DNA from: Pandoraea sp.
Lineage (GTDB): Bacteria > Pseudomonadota > Gammaproteobacteria > Burkholderiales > Burkholderiaceae
DNA length: 64,000 bases
Assembly: GCA_031291335.1 (NCBI GenBank)
Contig: JARLJF010000145.1
Coordinates: 33,596 to 97,595, forward strand
Direction: 5' to 3'
Shown here: positions 10,125 to 19,619 of the stretch, piece after piece
How positions within the stretch are numbered: the stretch's first letter is position 1
Layout: the number at the start of each line of letters is the position of its first letter
Notes under the pieces: generated by a model
What the model was told of the DNA's origin: nothing
The model's database searches: none
The model's input: the letters and a program-made list of their open reading frames with translations, nothing else
Position numbers and translations under genes: made by a program

Positions 10125-10949
10125 TCAACGCCGGATCTTGCGCTCGAGAATGTGTTTCGCGATGCCGCGCAGAATGTTGACTTCCTCGCGCTCCAGATGA
10201 CTCTTCGCGAAAAGCCGGCGCAGGCGTGTCATCAGCTTCTTCGGATTGTCGGGATCGAGGAAATCGAGGTCCACGAGCGCGCGCTCCAGATGCACAAGCA
10301 TGCCTTCGACGTCGTCACGCGTCGCGAGCGCCTCGTAGGTCTGAAACTCCTCCGCCGATGACAGCGACGCCACCGACGCCACCGATGCCGCCTGAGGCAC
10401 ATCGCCCCGCTCGCGCGCCAGACAGGCCATGCGCACCTCGTACGCGATCAACTGCACCGCCTGCGACAGATTGAGCGAGCTATACACCGGATTCGCCGGA
10501 ATATGCACGAGCGCGTTACACCGCTCCACGTCCGCGTTCGCCAGGCCAGTACGCTCGCTGCCAAAGACAAACGCCACGGCCTCGCCCTGCCCGGCATGCA
10601 GCACGGCCATCGTCGCACTCTCGCGCGGTTCGGCGTTGGGCGGCCCGTACTCACGCGAACGGGCCGACAGGGCAACGGCCCAGCTCACGCCCTGCAACGC
10701 CGTATCGAGATCGGGCACGACGCGCGCGTTGGCCAGCACGTCGTCGGCACCACTCGCGAGCGCCACCGCCTCCGGATCTCGCAAGACGTCCGCCCCCGCA
10801 CGCGGCGCCGCCAGCACCAACTGGCCGAAGCCCATCGTCTTGATCGCGCGCGCGGCCGAACCGACGTTGCCGGGATGGCTGGTCTCGTTGAGTACGAAAC
10901 GCACTTGATCGAACAGCGTTGACGAAAGGGTAGCAGCAGATTGGGACAT
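10125..10949 (-). CDS. trmJ: tRNA (cytidine/uridine-2'-O-)-methyltransferase, SpoU/TrmH superfamily
   Basis: SPOUT-class methyltransferase. By family it methylates the 2'-O of nucleotide 32 in the anticodon loop. The knotted-domain motifs are visible: ETSHPGNVGSAARAIKTMG (motif 1), VAFVFGSERTGLANADV (motif 2) and IPANPVYSSLNLSQAVQL (motif 3). The C-terminal 90 residues are the helical extension typical of TrmJ rather than TrmH or RlmB. 274 residues. It sits between cysE and suhB as in other Burkholderiaceae. Confidence 0.88.
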   Translation of the reverse strand: MSQSAATLSSTLFDQVRFVLNETSHPGNVGSAARAIKTMGFGQLVLAAPRAGADVLRDPEAVALASGADDVLANARVVPDLDTALQGVSWAVALSARSREYGPPNAEPRESATMAVLHAGQGEAVAFVFGSERTGLANADVERCNALVHIPANPVYSSLNLSQAVQLIAYEVRMACLARERGDVPQAASVASVASLSSAEEFQTYEALATRDDVEGMLVHLERALVDLDFLDPDNPKKLMTRLRRLFAKSHLEREEVNILRGIAKHILERKIRR

Positions 10950-11079
10950 GAGACAGCGGTGATGAGGGACGAGAGGCCATGAACGGGAACAGCACCGCAG
11001 AAAACACCGGCGCAGAGGACGGCGTAGCCGCCAGCCCTAAAGCGGCACAACGGGCGGCGCCGCAGCAAACCTCGCTATT

Positions 11080-11109
11080 TTGCCCTGAATCGAGTGCGCT
11101 GCGTATTAT
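11080..11109 (+). promoter_or_regulatory. Candidate distal suhB promoter
   Basis: TTGCCC, an 18-base spacer, then TATTAT. The last T of the -10 is also the first base of the tandem repeat, so a transcript from here would start inside the repeats. Confidence 0.45.
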
Positions 11110-11174
11110 CAGCCTGGGATCAGCCTGGGATCAGCCTGGGATCAGCCTGGGATCAGCCTGGGATCAGCCAGGGA
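11109..11174 (+). repeat. Tandem 11-bp repeat, six copies
   Basis: Unit TCAGCCTGGGA repeated five times exactly (11109-11163) plus a sixth copy with one change (TCAGCCAGGGA, 11164-11174). There are no spacers, and the unit is about one helical turn. It lies in the suhB leader region and does not encode a recognisable protein. Confidence 0.95.
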
Positions 11175-11288
11175 TATCGGCCCGGGATCGCACCATCGCG
11201 CCCCGCCGTGCCGACCTGCGCGTCGAAGGCGCTTCGGACGAAAAAAGGGTCAGAAGCGAAAGACGACGCAGCGCGCAGGCCGTGTTTT

Positions 11289-11297
11289 TGCTAAAAT
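11289..11297 (+). promoter_or_regulatory. Extended -10 promoter proximal to suhB
   Basis: TG-C-TAAAAT preceded by a run of Ts, 155 bases before the suhB ATG. No consensus -35. Confidence 0.5.
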
Positions 11298-11452
11298 ACG
11301 CGTTTTCGTCCTCGCAAACGAGCCGCCACCCTGTGCGCGGCGCTTGCGAGGCATCGCTCTTGCTCAATTTGTTCGCTTTGTCTGCCACGCCTGCCAGCCG
11401 GCCCAGAGGGGGTCGCGCGTACCGTCGGCGATGGCCTTAACAGGAATCTGTC

Positions 11453-12310
11453 ATGCAGCATCCCATGCTCAATATCGCGGTGAAGGCCGCGCGCCGCGCC
11501 GGCAACATCATCAGCCGCGCCTCTCTCGACATCGACACCGTCAAGGTCAGCAAGAAGCAGCACAACGACTTCGTGACGGAAGTGGACAAAGCGGCTGAGC
11601 AAGCGATCATCGACACCCTTCTGCAAGCCTTCCCGGACCACGCCATCCTCGCCGAAGAATCGGGCGAAGCGCACGGCAAGACGGGCTCGGAATTCCAGTG
11701 GATCATCGATCCGCTCGACGGCACGACCAACTTCATTCACGGCCTGCCCTACTACTGCACGTCGATCGCCCTCGCGCACAAGGGTATCGTCTCGCAAGCC
11801 GTGATCTACGATCCGACCCGCAACGAACTCTTCACCGCCTCGCGTGGCCGCGGCGCATTCCTCGACGGCAAGCGCATCCGTGTATCGCGCCGCGACCGTC
11901 TGGCCGATGGCCTGATCGGCACTGGCTTCCCGTTCCGTGACCTGCAAGGCGTGGAAAACTACCTGAAGATGTTCGGCACGATGACCGAGCATTGCGCTGG
12001 TATCCGCCGCCCGGGGGCTGCGGCACTCGATCTGGCGAACGTCGCCGCCGGCCGCATGGACGGCTTCTTCGAGCAAGGCCTGAACCCGTGGGACATGGCC
12101 GCAGGCAGCCTGCTGATCACCGAAGCCGGTGGTCTGGTCGGCAACTACACCGGCGAATCGGACTTCCTGTTCGAAGGTGAAATCCTCGCGGGCAACCCGA
12201 AGATCTACGCACAAATGGTCAAGCTGCTCGAAGGCTATTCGCGCGCCAAGCGTACGGTAACGCCGGCACGCGCCAGCGCCGCTGCCGCACAGGACAGCGC
12301 ACAGTCGTAA
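11453..12310 (+). CDS. suhB: Inositol monophosphatase family protein
   Basis: Mg-dependent, Li-sensitive phosphatase fold. In E. coli SuhB also joins the NusG/NusA antitermination complex on rRNA operons. Metal-binding motifs are [38 protein letters not shown] and [17 protein letters not shown]. 285 residues, with a 20-residue Ala-rich tail beyond the fold. The start [17 protein letters not shown] follows AGGAATCTGTC. It is convergent with gltX across a strong terminator. Confidence 0.93.
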   Translation: MQHPMLNIAVKAARRAGNIISRASLDIDTVKVSKKQHNDFVTEVDKAAEQAIIDTLLQAFPDHAILAEESGEAHGKTGSEFQWIIDPLDGTTNFIHGLPYYCTSIALAHKGIVSQAVIYDPTRNELFTASRGRGAFLDGKRIRVSRRDRLADGLIGTGFPFRDLQGVENYLKMFGTMTEHCAGIRRPGAAALDLANVAAGRMDGFFEQGLNPWDMAAGSLLITEAGGLVGNYTGESDFLFEGEILAGNPKIYAQMVKLLEGYSRAKRTVTPARASAAAAQDSAQS

Positions 12311-12340
12311 GCGCATAAGGGGGACATCGTGTTCCCCGTA

Positions 12341-12379
12341 AAAAAACCCCGGCGATGCTCACGCATCCCGGGGTTTTTT
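12341..12379. terminator. Bidirectional terminator between suhB and gltX
   Basis: A-run, CCCCGG stem, short loop, CCGGGG and a T-run of six. The stem is about 17 pairs with one bulge, and the flanking A/T runs make it work on both strands for the convergent genes. Confidence 0.85.
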
Positions 12380-12428
12380 GTTTCCGGCGCCGCCACAGGC
12401 AACCCCGGAATGTTTAACACGCTGCGAC

Positions 12429-13820
12429 TTATGCGCCCAGACGCGCCAGCACCACATCGCGGCCGAGCAGTTCAAGCACGGCATCGATGGCCGGCGTGTG
12501 CGTCGTACCAACCACGAGCAGACGCACCGGCATCGCCAACTGCGGCATCTTCATGCCGTGCTGCGCGAGGGTGGCCTTGAAGGCGGGCGAGATCGCTTCC
12601 TTCTTCCACTCGGGCAACGCGGCCAGCGCCGTGGCGAGGTCCTTCACCGCCGCGCGCGCGGCATCGCTCATGTGTTGAGTCAGATCCGCTTCCGACGGCA
12701 CGGGCTTGCGGTAGAACATTGCGGCACTTTCCGCGATGTCCTTGATCGTGTTCGCACGGTCCTTGAACAGCCCGACCACACCCGCAAGCGACGGGCCACC
12801 GTCGATCGACACGCCGGCCTTCTGCAGGAACGGCTCGGTCAGCCCGGCCAGACGCTCGTTGTCGGCCTGCTTCAGATACTGGTTGTTCAACCACAGCAGC
12901 TTTTCCGGATTGTGCTGCGCCGGCGACTTGCCCAGATGCTCCAGATCGAACCACGCGACGAACTGCTCGCGCGTGAACACTTCGGCGTCACCATGCGCCC
13001 AGCCCAGACGCGCCAGGTAGTTCACCACGGCCTCGGGCAGGAAGCCCTCTTCGCGGTACTGGACCACGCTCATGGCGCCATTGCGCTTGGACATCTTCTC
13101 GCCCTGGTCGTTGAGCACCGTGGGCAAGTGCGCGTAGATCGGCGGCTGCTTGCCGAGCGCTTCGAAGATGTTGATCTGACGCGGCGTGTTGTTGACGTGA
13201 TCGTCGCCGCGAATCACATGCGTGATGTCCATGTCGATGTCATCGACCACCACGCAGAAGTTGTACGTCGGCGTGCCGTCCGGGCGCGCGATCACGAGAT
13301 CGTCGAGTTCTTCGTTCGAAATCTCGATGCGCCCCTTGACGGCGTCTTCCCACACCACGCTGCCGGTGAGCGGGTTCTTGAAGCGCAGCACCGGCTGCAC
13401 GCCTGCCGGCGGCTCGGGCAGCACCTTGCCCGGCTCCGGACGCCAGCGGCCGTCGTAACGCGGCTTCTCGCCACGCGCACGCTGCAACTCGCGCAATTCG
13501 TCGAGTTCTTCCACGCTCATGTAGCACGGATAAACGTGACCGGCGGCCTTCAGTTGCTCGAGCACTTCGCGGTAGCGATCCATGCGCTGCATCTGATAGA
13601 ACGGGCCTTCGTCGTAATCGAGGCCGAGCCATTCCATGCCTTCGAGAATGACCTGCACGGCTTCCTCGGTCGAGCGCTCGACATCGGTGTCTTCGATGCG
13701 CAGCACGAACGTGCCTTCGTTGTGACGCGCGAAGGCCCACGGATAGAGAGCAGAACGGATATTGCCCAGATGGATGAATCCGGTCGGGCTAGGCGCAAAG
13801 CGGGTGCGGACAGTGGTCAT
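12429..13820 (-). CDS. gltX: Glutamyl-tRNA synthetase
   Basis: Class I synthetase that charges tRNA-Glu. It begins [19 protein letters not shown] with the HIGH-type motif (HLGN), has [11 protein letters not shown], and the KMSKS-type loop [12 protein letters not shown]. 463 residues, normal for a bacterial GluRS. An upstream in-frame ATG at 13856 would add [12 protein letters not shown], which does not belong to the fold, so the start at 13820 is preferred. A hairpin plus U-tract (13855-13890) lies just upstream and ends the preceding ssu-mop transcript. Confidence 0.95.
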   Translation of the reverse strand: MTTVRTRFAPSPTGFIHLGNIRSALYPWAFARHNEGTFVLRIEDTDVERSTEEAVQVILEGMEWLGLDYDEGPFYQMQRMDRYREVLEQLKAAGHVYPCYMSVEELDELRELQRARGEKPRYDGRWRPEPGKVLPEPPAGVQPVLRFKNPLTGSVVWEDAVKGRIEISNEELDDLVIARPDGTPTYNFCVVVDDIDMDITHVIRGDDHVNNTPRQINIFEALGKQPPIYAHLPTVLNDQGEKMSKRNGAMSVVQYREEGFLPEAVVNYLARLGWAHGDAEVFTREQFVAWFDLEHLGKSPAQHNPEKLLWLNNQYLKQADNERLAGLTEPFLQKAGVSIDGGPSLAGVVGLFKDRANTIKDIAESAAMFYRKPVPSEADLTQHMSDAARAAVKDLATALAALPEWKKEAISPAFKATLAQHGMKMPQLAMPVRLLVVGTTHTPAIDAVLELLGRDVVLARLGA

Positions 13821-13854
13821 GGTTTGGCTTCGGTGCATCGCGTTGGCAACAAAC

Positions 13855-13890
13855 AAAAACGCCCGCGGCGGAGGGTCTCGCGCAGGCGGG
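13855..13890 (-). terminator. Terminator after the ssu-mop operon, upstream of gltX
   Basis: On the minus strand, CCCGC/GCGGG and an inner CGC/GCG stem are followed by GTTTTTGTTTG. It lies between the mop stop (14077) and the gltX start (13820). Confidence 0.5.
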
Positions 13891-14076
13891 TCGCCAACAT
13901 TCGGAAGCCGTCATTATATCAGCCGAGTGCGTGCATTCGCGGCACAGTCCGAGAGCGAGATCGGAATTTGCGATTCCCCGCATCGGACACCGCCCCCCGC
14001 GCGCGTCCGATGCAGTCCCGTCACTTCGGAAAATTTCCCGGCAAAACGTCGCTATGCGCGGCGTGGGTCCCAGGCG

Positions 14077-14292
14077 TCAGAGCTTGGCGAGCGAGACCTC
14101 GGTGGCTTTGACGAGGGCCACGACTTCGGAGCCGACGTCCAGACGCAACTCGTCGATCGAGCGCGTGGTGATGACCGACGTCACGATGCCGCTCGGCGTT
14201 TCGACGTCCACTTCGGACAGTACCGGACCGCGCAGAATTTCGCGAATACGGCCTTTGAACTGGTTACGGACATTAATGGCGGTGATACCCAT
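14077..14292 (-). CDS. Mop-type molybdate/pterin-binding (TOBE) protein, SsuF-like
   Basis: 71-residue single TOBE/Mop domain: MGITAINVRNQFKGRI, then GPVLSEVDVETPSGIVTSVI and a C-terminal VVALVKATEVSLAKL strand. The family (clostridial molybdopterin-binding Mop) binds molybdate or tungstate oxyanions as oligomers. In Pseudomonas putida the last gene of the ssu operon, ssuF, encodes a protein of this kind that is needed for sulfonate use. Here it is also last, 61 bases after ssuB, with AGGAG before the ATG. Its role is inferred from that context. Confidence 0.85.
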   Translation of the reverse strand: MGITAINVRNQFKGRIREILRGPVLSEVDVETPSGIVTSVITTRSIDELRLDVGSEVVALVKATEVSLAKL

Positions 14293-14353
14293 GATGAACT
14301 CCTGTGTACGGGAAAAAGATCGAGAAAACGAATGAACGGATAAACGAATGCCG

Positions 14354-15373
14354 TCAGACGGCCCAGCGCACGGTCGCCGCCGGCCACAGCGGCTCGGGGG
14401 CGGGAGCGTGAGCGTGAGCGCCGGCAGACGGTTCGGTTTGGAGCACACGCGCGAGTACCTGAGCCTCGAGTCCGGCAAACTCCACACTGCCGCGCGCACG
14501 CGGACGTGCCAGCGACACCGATTGGTCGAGCCCCAACTGCCCTTGCTCGATGAGCACCACGCGGTCGGCCAGCGCCACGGCCTCCTGCACATCGTGAGTG
14601 ACGAGCAACGCCGTGAAACCGTGGGCACGCCAGAGACGCTCGATCAGCGCATGCATTTCGATACGCGTGAGCGCGTCGAGCGCACCAAGCGGCTCGTCCA
14701 GCAGCAGCAGATCGGGTTGATGCACCAGTGCACGGGCGAGCGCGACACGTTGACGCTGACCGCCGGACAACTGGCTCGGCCAATCGTTGGCGCGCTCGGC
14801 CAGACCCACTTCGCCCAGCACGTCGAGTGCCTTCGCATGCGCCGACTTCGGCAGACCGAGAGCGACGTTCTCCAGCACCGTGCGCCACGGCAGCAGGCGA
14901 GCGTCCTGGAACATGATGCGGGTGGACACCACGCCGGTCGCGCCGCTCAGTGCATGCCCGTCGAGCGTAATGCGGCCCCCGTCGGGTGTCTCGAGACCGG
15001 CGATCAGTCGCAGCAGCGTCGACTTGCCGCAGCCGCTACGCCCCACGATGGCGGCAAACCCGCCACGCGGAATCGTCAGCGAGAAATCCGACAGCACCGA
15101 GCGAGCGCCATAGCGCTTGCCGACACCCTCGATGCGCAGACCCGCCGACGATGCCGGTGCCTCCGTGTCACTTGCCGGATGCACCACTTTAAGATTCGTC
15201 CCTGCCGCCGTACGCGGCACTGCGTGGGCGGCGATGTGAGCGCCGAGCGGGAGTTGCGTGCCGAACGGATCGGCTTGCGGATCGAGCGGCAGGCGACCCG
15301 ACGCGCGCTGCTCGGCCGTCCATTCGGCTTCGATGTCGGCGCCCGCGATCGGGGCCAGTTGTTGTGCGCTCAT
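14354..15373 (-). CDS. ssuB: Aliphatic sulfonate ABC transporter ATP-binding protein
   Basis: ATPase of the alkanesulfonate importer. Walker [10 protein letters not shown] is at about residues 111-119, the signature [15 protein letters not shown] follows, and Walker B is [12 protein letters not shown]. The ATG overlaps the ssuC TGA by four bases (ATGA), so the two are translationally coupled. At 339 residues it is longer than E. coli SsuB (about 255). The excess is an N-terminal extension of about 78 residues of low conservation. The same frame stays open upstream into ssuC, but only the coupled ATG at 15373 gives a sensible start. Confidence 0.92.
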   Translation of the reverse strand: MSAQQLAPIAGADIEAEWTAEQRASGRLPLDPQADPFGTQLPLGAHIAAHAVPRTAAGTNLKVVHPASDTEAPASSAGLRIEGVGKRYGARSVLSDFSLTIPRGGFAAIVGRSGCGKSTLLRLIAGLETPDGGRITLDGHALSGATGVVSTRIMFQDARLLPWRTVLENVALGLPKSAHAKALDVLGEVGLAERANDWPSQLSGGQRQRVALARALVHQPDLLLLDEPLGALDALTRIEMHALIERLWRAHGFTALLVTHDVQEAVALADRVVLIEQGQLGLDQSVSLARPRARGSVEFAGLEAQVLARVLQTEPSAGAHAHAPAPEPLWPAATVRWAV

Positions 15374-16221
15374 GCGGCGGCTCCTCGTTGAAAGGCCGGA
15401 TGCCAGCGCAACCAGCGAAATTCCAGTTCTTTGGCCAGCACATCGGCCAGCTTGCCCAGCAAGGCGTATAGCAAGATCCCAACGAGCACGATGTCGGTCT
15501 GCAAGAACTCGCGGGCGTTCATCGTCAGATAGCCGATGCCCGATTGCGCCGAAATGGTTTCCGCGACGATCAGCGTCACCCACATCAGACCCAGCGAGAA
15601 GCGCACGCCGACCAGAATCGACGGCAGCGCACCCGGCAGAACCACATCGCGATACAGTGCCCAGCCACGCAAACCGTAGCTGCGCGCCATCTCCACGAGC
15701 GCCGGATCGACGGCACGAATGCCGGCGTAGGTATTCAGGTACATCGGGAAAAACACGCCGATGGACACGAGGAAAAGCTTGGCCTTTTCGTCGATGCCGA
15801 ACCACAGGATCACGAGCGGAATCAGTGCCAGATGCGGAATGTTGCGCAGCATCTGGAACGACGAATCGAGCGCCGTTTCAGCCACCCGCGACAGGCCGGT
15901 CAGCATGCCCAGCAGCAGGCCGAGGCCGCCGCCGATCAGAAAACCAATCACTGCGCGGCCGGTCGACACGCCGATGTCGCGCCAGATCTGACCGCTCACG
16001 GCGAGTTGCCAGGCGGCGTCGACCACGGCCGACGGGGCCGGCAACACGCGTGTCGAGAGCCAGCCTTCTTGTGCGGCCAATTGCCAGAACACGACCAGCA
16101 CGATGGGCACCGCCCACGGCGCGAGCCGTCTTGCGGCCGTGCGCCAGAAGCGCTGCAGCGCGCCACCATTGCGGGCGGCGGGGACCGCAGCCTGAGCGTC
16201 GGTCAAGGTGGTTTGCGTCAT
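15370..16221 (-). CDS. ssuC: Aliphatic sulfonate ABC transporter permease
   Basis: Inner-membrane permease of the binding-protein-dependent transport family. Six or so hydrophobic segments are visible, starting with [18 protein letters not shown]. The EAA loop is represented by [20 protein letters not shown]. 283 residues from the ATG at 16221, which has GGGGAG 7-12 bases upstream. An ATG 21 bases earlier is possible. It is coupled to ssuB and separated from ssuD by 97 bases holding a tRNA-like inverted repeat. Confidence 0.92.
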   Translation of the reverse strand: MTQTTLTDAQAAVPAARNGGALQRFWRTAARRLAPWAVPIVLVVFWQLAAQEGWLSTRVLPAPSAVVDAAWQLAVSGQIWRDIGVSTGRAVIGFLIGGGLGLLLGMLTGLSRVAETALDSSFQMLRNIPHLALIPLVILWFGIDEKAKLFLVSIGVFFPMYLNTYAGIRAVDPALVEMARSYGLRGWALYRDVVLPGALPSILVGVRFSLGLMWVTLIVAETISAQSGIGYLTMNAREFLQTDIVLVGILLYALLGKLADVLAKELEFRWLRWHPAFQRGAAA

Positions 16222-16291
16222 GCGAATTTCTCCCCGAGGCATTGCGGCCCCGTTTCTCTTCAATTCATGGTGAGACTGGTTTGGCGTCGTG

Positions 16292-16320
16292 GAGCGCTTG
16301 GGATTCGAATCCCCGCGCTC
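16292..16320. repeat. Inverted repeat resembling a tRNA T-arm, between ssuD and ssuC
   Basis: GAGCGC (16292-16297) pairs with GCGCTC (16315-16320) around the self-complementary GGGATTCGAATCCC. On the minus strand the sequence reads as a T-arm (GGGGATTCGAATCCC), a 3' acceptor strand AGCGCTC and CCACGA, close to the CCACCA end of a tRNA. No other tRNA part is present. It begins right at the ssuD stop codon. Confidence 0.6.
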
Positions 16321-17470
16321 AGCTTTGCGACGCCTTCGGCACGATGTTGTTGGCCATGACCTCACCGACCGGACCGGCCAGCGAGACGTTGCCCAGTCGT
16401 TCGCGCACGTCGCGCGGCAGATGCGGGAACACCAGCTCGGCAAAGCGATAGGCCTCTTCGAGGTGCGGATATCCCGACAGAATGAAGGTGTCGATGCCCA
16501 GATCGGCGTACTCGCGCAAGCGCTGCGCCACGGTCGGGCCATCGCCCACCAGTGCCGTACCTGCCCCGCCGCGTACCAGCCCCACGCCCGCCCACAGATT
16601 CGGCGCGATCACGAGCTTGTCGCGGCGTCCACCGTGCAGCGCCGCCATGCGTCGCTGGCCTTCCGAATCCATCTTCGCGAACTGCGTCTGCACGCGCGCG
16701 ATGGTCTCGTCGTCGAGCTTGCTGATGAGGGCGTCGGCGGCGCGCCACGCTTCGTCTTCCGTCTCACGCACGATCACATGCAGACGCAGACCGAAGCGCA
16801 ACGTACGGCCGAGTTTGGCGGCGCGTGCACGCACGTCGGCAATCTTCTCGGCCACATCGGCAAGCGGTTCGCCCCACGTCAGATAGACGTCGAGTTGCTC
16901 GGCCGCGATCTGGCGGGCCGCTTCTGACGAACCACCGAAATACAACGGCGGATGCGGCGTTTGCACCGGCGGGAAAAACAGCTTCGCGCCCTTCGCCCGC
17001 AGATGCTTGCCTTCGAAATCGACGCTCTCGCCACTGTGCGATTTCTCGAACAGCGAACGCCAGATGCGCAGGAATTCGTCGGTCACGGCGTAGCGCTCGG
17101 CGTGATCGGCAAAGAAGCCGTCGCCTTCGAGTTCGCCCGCGTCGCCGCCTGTGACGACGTTGATCAATAGTCTGCCCCCCGACAGACGATCGAACGTCGA
17201 AGCCATGCGTGCGGTCAGCGCAGGAGACGCAATCCCCGGGCGTACCGCAACGAGAAACTTCAGATTGCGCGTGGCGCCGATGAGGCTCGATGCCGTCACC
17301 CAGGCGTCTTCGCACGAGCGCCCGGTGGGCAGCAATACCCCTTCGTATCCGAGCGAATCTACGGCGCTGGCGATCTGCCGCGCGTAATCGAAATCGAACA
17401 CCCGTCCGCCATCGGACGTTCCCAGATAACGCGTGTCACCGTGCGTCGGAATGAACCAGAAGACTTGCAT
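16319..17470 (-). CDS. ssuD: FMNH2-dependent alkanesulfonate monooxygenase
   Basis: Cleaves the C-S bond of alkanesulfonates using O2 and FMNH2 supplied by SsuE, releasing sulfite and an aldehyde. It belongs to the bacterial-luciferase TIM-barrel family. The start [19 protein letters not shown] is the family N-terminus, and [32 protein letters not shown] and [16 protein letters not shown] are conserved segments. 383 residues. The start at 17470 has TGGAG upstream. An in-frame ATG 78 bases earlier would run into ssuE. It follows ssuE by only 14 bases. Confidence 0.95.
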   Translation of the reverse strand: MQVFWFIPTHGDTRYLGTSDGGRVFDFDYARQIASAVDSLGYEGVLLPTGRSCEDAWVTASSLIGATRNLKFLVAVRPGIASPALTARMASTFDRLSGGRLLINVVTGGDAGELEGDGFFADHAERYAVTDEFLRIWRSLFEKSHSGESVDFEGKHLRAKGAKLFFPPVQTPHPPLYFGGSSEAARQIAAEQLDVYLTWGEPLADVAEKIADVRARAAKLGRTLRFGLRLHVIVRETEDEAWRAADALISKLDDETIARVQTQFAKMDSEGQRRMAALHGGRRDKLVIAPNLWAGVGLVRGGAGTALVGDGPTVAQRLREYADLGIDTFILSGYPHLEEAYRFAELVFPHLPRDVRERLGNVSLAGPVGEVMANNIVPKASQS

Positions 17471-17484
17471 GCGAACTCCAGCGC

Positions 17485-18087
17485 TCAGGCGGCGAGCGTT
17501 GCCCGGGCAGCCGCCGTGCGCGCGGCAGCGGCAGCCGTGGCGGGCCACTGACGAATCACTTCGCGCTCATGCAGCCACTGCGAAAGCTGATCGACCGTGG
17601 TACCCAGACGCTCAGCAATCGGCGCATCGAGCGTGGCGCCCTCTTCCTTCGGCACTTGCTGATCGACGGCGAACACGCCGCGCAAAATGTGTTGTGCGCC
17701 GAGTGCGGACAGCACCGGCTTGAGTGCGTAATCGAGCGCGAGCAAATGGGCGGGACTGCCGCCCGTGGCGAACGGCGCCACCAGTTTGTCAGCGAGACCG
17801 TCTTGCGGCAGCACGTCGAGGAAAGCCTTGAGCAAGCCGCTATAGGCGGCCTTGTAGACGGGCGTTGCAACGACCACGGCTTGCGCACCGGCGACTTGCG
17901 CGAGCGCATGGCGAAGGTCGTCGTGCGAGGTATCGGCGGCGAGCAGCGCTGCCGGCGATAGCGCGCGAATATCGATGCGGCGCACCGCAATACCGGCCGC
18001 AGCCAGCTCGGCTTCGATGAAACGCAGCAATCGGGCGCTGCGCGAGGCGGCCGACGGGCTGCCCGAGATCGTGACGGCGTATGTCAT
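17485..18087 (-). CDS. ssuE: NADPH-dependent FMN reductase of the sulfonate system
   Basis: Flavoprotein that reduces FMN for SsuD. The N-terminus [20 protein letters not shown] holds the flavodoxin-like phosphate loop (SGSPSxxSRS), and [21 protein letters not shown] and [19 protein letters not shown] are typical of SsuE. 200 residues, with an Ala/Arg-rich tail. The start at 18087 follows CAGGGAAG. It is first in the operon ssuE-D-C-B-mop. In most relatives ssuA, the periplasmic binding protein, lies between ssuE and ssuD, and here it is absent. Confidence 0.93.
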   Translation of the reverse strand: MTYAVTISGSPSAASRSARLLRFIEAELAAAGIAVRRIDIRALSPAALLAADTSHDDLRHALAQVAGAQAVVVATPVYKAAYSGLLKAFLDVLPQDGLADKLVAPFATGGSPAHLLALDYALKPVLSALGAQHILRGVFAVDQQVPKEEGATLDAPIAERLGTTVDQLSQWLHEREVIRQWPATAAAAARTAAARATLAA

Positions 18088-18389
18088 ACTTCCCTGCCAA
18101 ATACGGACCGTACGCGTGATGGCACGCTGGCCCTGAGGAATCGAAGCGCACCCGGCGTGCAACCGGCCGGAAAGCCTGCTCACGCGGTGCTGACCGGAGC
18201 ATCCCGGCCACTGGAGAACCAGTGTAGCGATCCGCCTCCTGCGCCCGAACCAATGAATCCGGGATTGCTTTGCGCGTTTTTTCATAACCTGAAGTCATGC
18301 ACCTCCTGCGCCTTATTCCCCAGGACGGTGCTAACGCCTGATTCCCACGCGTTCGCTGGTCTCAGGTCACACCATCACGTCACACCATC
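18088..18389. other. 302-base divergent region between ssuE and the AraC-type gene
   Basis: No coding sequence seen. A TACACT hexamer on the minus strand near 18215-18221 is a weak candidate -10 for ssuE. A 13-bp direct repeat GTCACACCATCAY (18366-18378 and 18379-18391) runs into the regulator's start codon, which has no Shine-Dalgarno. Confidence 0.4.
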
Positions 18390-19166
18390 ATGTCCGCCCC
18401 GATCCTCGAACTGCGCGAGTACCGTCCGACCGACTGCACCGACACCCACGACTTTCATCAGGTCGTGATCGGGCTGTCCGGGCGCATGTCGATTTCGCTG
18501 GACGGCGACGCCACGCAGTCCGGTCGCGTGGGGGCGCGTAACGGTGTCGTGATCCCGGCGGGGGTGCGGCACGACTATCGGGGCGATGGCCCGAACCGGC
18601 AGGTCGTGCTGGATGTGCCGTCGCACCTTGCCACGATGACGGGCACCCACCGTGCGTTCGCGCACGAGGCGTTTTTCGCGCTGGACGCGAAGCTGCTGGC
18701 GCTGGTCCAGCAGGTAAGCGCGAGCGTGGACGGCGGACGCCCCATGAGCGCAGACGATCCCGTGGTGCGCGAATGGCTCACCGCCCTCACCGCCCGGCTG
18801 GCGCCGGCCCGGCCCTCGCTACGCACCGTCCGGCTGGATCTGACGCGCATCGATGCCCGGCTGCAAGCCGATCTGGCAACGCCACCGGATACGGCCACGC
18901 TGGCGCGGGAAGCCGGCATGAGCGTGCGGCATTTTCACGATTGCTTTGTCGCAATGACCGGCGAAACACCTCACCGCCATTTGATGCGCCTTCGGCTCGC
19001 ACGCGCGGCGTTGCTGCTACGTGCGAACGACGCGACGCTCGCCGACATCGCTCTCGACGTTGGCTTCAACGATCAAAGCGCCCTGACCCACGCCTTCCGC
19101 CAGCACTACGGCCGGACACCCGCCGCGTGGCGGCGCGAGCGCACCCTCTGCGACGTCGCCGGCTAA
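18390..19166 (+). CDS. AraC-family transcriptional regulator
   Basis: 258 residues. The first 110 form a cupin-like AraC sensor region (FHQVVIGLSGRMSISLDG, NGVVIPAGVRHDY). The last 100 carry the two helix-turn-helix units of AraC: TLAREAGMSVRHFHDCFVAM and TLADIALDVGFNDQSALTHA with the following FRQHYGRTPAAWRRE. It is divergent from ssuE across 302 bases and precedes csaA by 107 bases, so it may control either the sulfonate operon or something distant. The effector cannot be read from the sequence. Confidence 0.88.
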   Translation: MSAPILELREYRPTDCTDTHDFHQVVIGLSGRMSISLDGDATQSGRVGARNGVVIPAGVRHDYRGDGPNRQVVLDVPSHLATMTGTHRAFAHEAFFALDAKLLALVQQVSASVDGGRPMSADDPVVREWLTALTARLAPARPSLRTVRLDLTRIDARLQADLATPPDTATLAREAGMSVRHFHDCFVAMTGETPHRHLMRLRLARAALLLRANDATLADIALDVGFNDQSALTHAFRQHYGRTPAAWRRERTLCDVAG

Positions 19167-19273
19167 GCAAGGTCGAACGGACTGCCGTCTGCCGAAATTC
19201 ACAAGCCAGGCCCGGCGGCGAAGCATTACGCTCGCCGTTTCGTCATTTGTCGACAAGGAAAAGGGAACTGGAC

Positions 19274-19612
19274 ATGGCCGAGACCATCGAGTGGCAGGAC
19301 TTCGAGAAGATCGATTTGCGTGTGGGCACGATCGTGGCCGCTCGCGTCAACGAGAAAGCGAAGAAGCCCGCTTATGTGCTGGAAGTCGATCTGGGGGAAC
19401 TCGGCGTGAAGACATCGAGTGCGCAGATCACCGTGCACTACGCGCCCGGGTCGCTCGTCGGCCGGCAGGTGCTGTGCGTGTGCAACTTCGCGCCCAAGCG
19501 CATCGCGGGGGTTGTCTCCGAGATATTGATTACCGGCTTTGCCGACGCGAGCGGTGCCATCGTGCTCGCTGGCGTGGAGCGCGCCGTCCCCAACGGCGCA
19601 CGCCTGCACTAG
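19274..19612 (+). CDS. csaA: CsaA-type tRNA-binding / chaperone-like protein
   Basis: 112-residue single OB-fold of the EMAPII/Arc1p tRNA-binding family. It opens AETIEWQDFEKIDLRVGTIV and has KKPAYVLEVDLGELG, SSAQITVHY and VLCVCNFAPKRIAGVVSE. CsaA of Bacillus was described as a secretion chaperone, and the fold binds tRNA. The physiological role in proteobacteria is unclear. The length matches the family. Confidence 0.9.
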   Translation: MAETIEWQDFEKIDLRVGTIVAARVNEKAKKPAYVLEVDLGELGVKTSSAQITVHYAPGSLVGRQVLCVCNFAPKRIAGVVSEILITGFADASGAIVLAGVERAVPNGARLH

Positions 19613-19619
19613 CCGCCGG

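Larger units (their letters stand above)
10950..11452. other. 503-base divergent region between trmJ and suhB
   Basis: No convincing coding sequence. It holds a candidate promoter (11080-11109), a 66-base array of an 11-bp unit that begins at the end of that promoter, and a second, extended -10 promoter nearer suhB (11289-11297). Confidence 0.6.

Noticed and set aside
11109..11174. Possible CRISPR-like array
   Set aside because: Repeats are only 11 bp with no spacers and no cas genes; it is a simple tandem repeat.
13821..13856. Longer gltX starting at 13856
   Set aside because: Adds 12 unconserved residues before the canonical [14 protein letters not shown] start.
16285..16320. Functional tRNA gene
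   Set aside because: Only a T-arm and 3' acceptor strand are present; no D-arm, anticodon arm or matching 5' acceptor strand.
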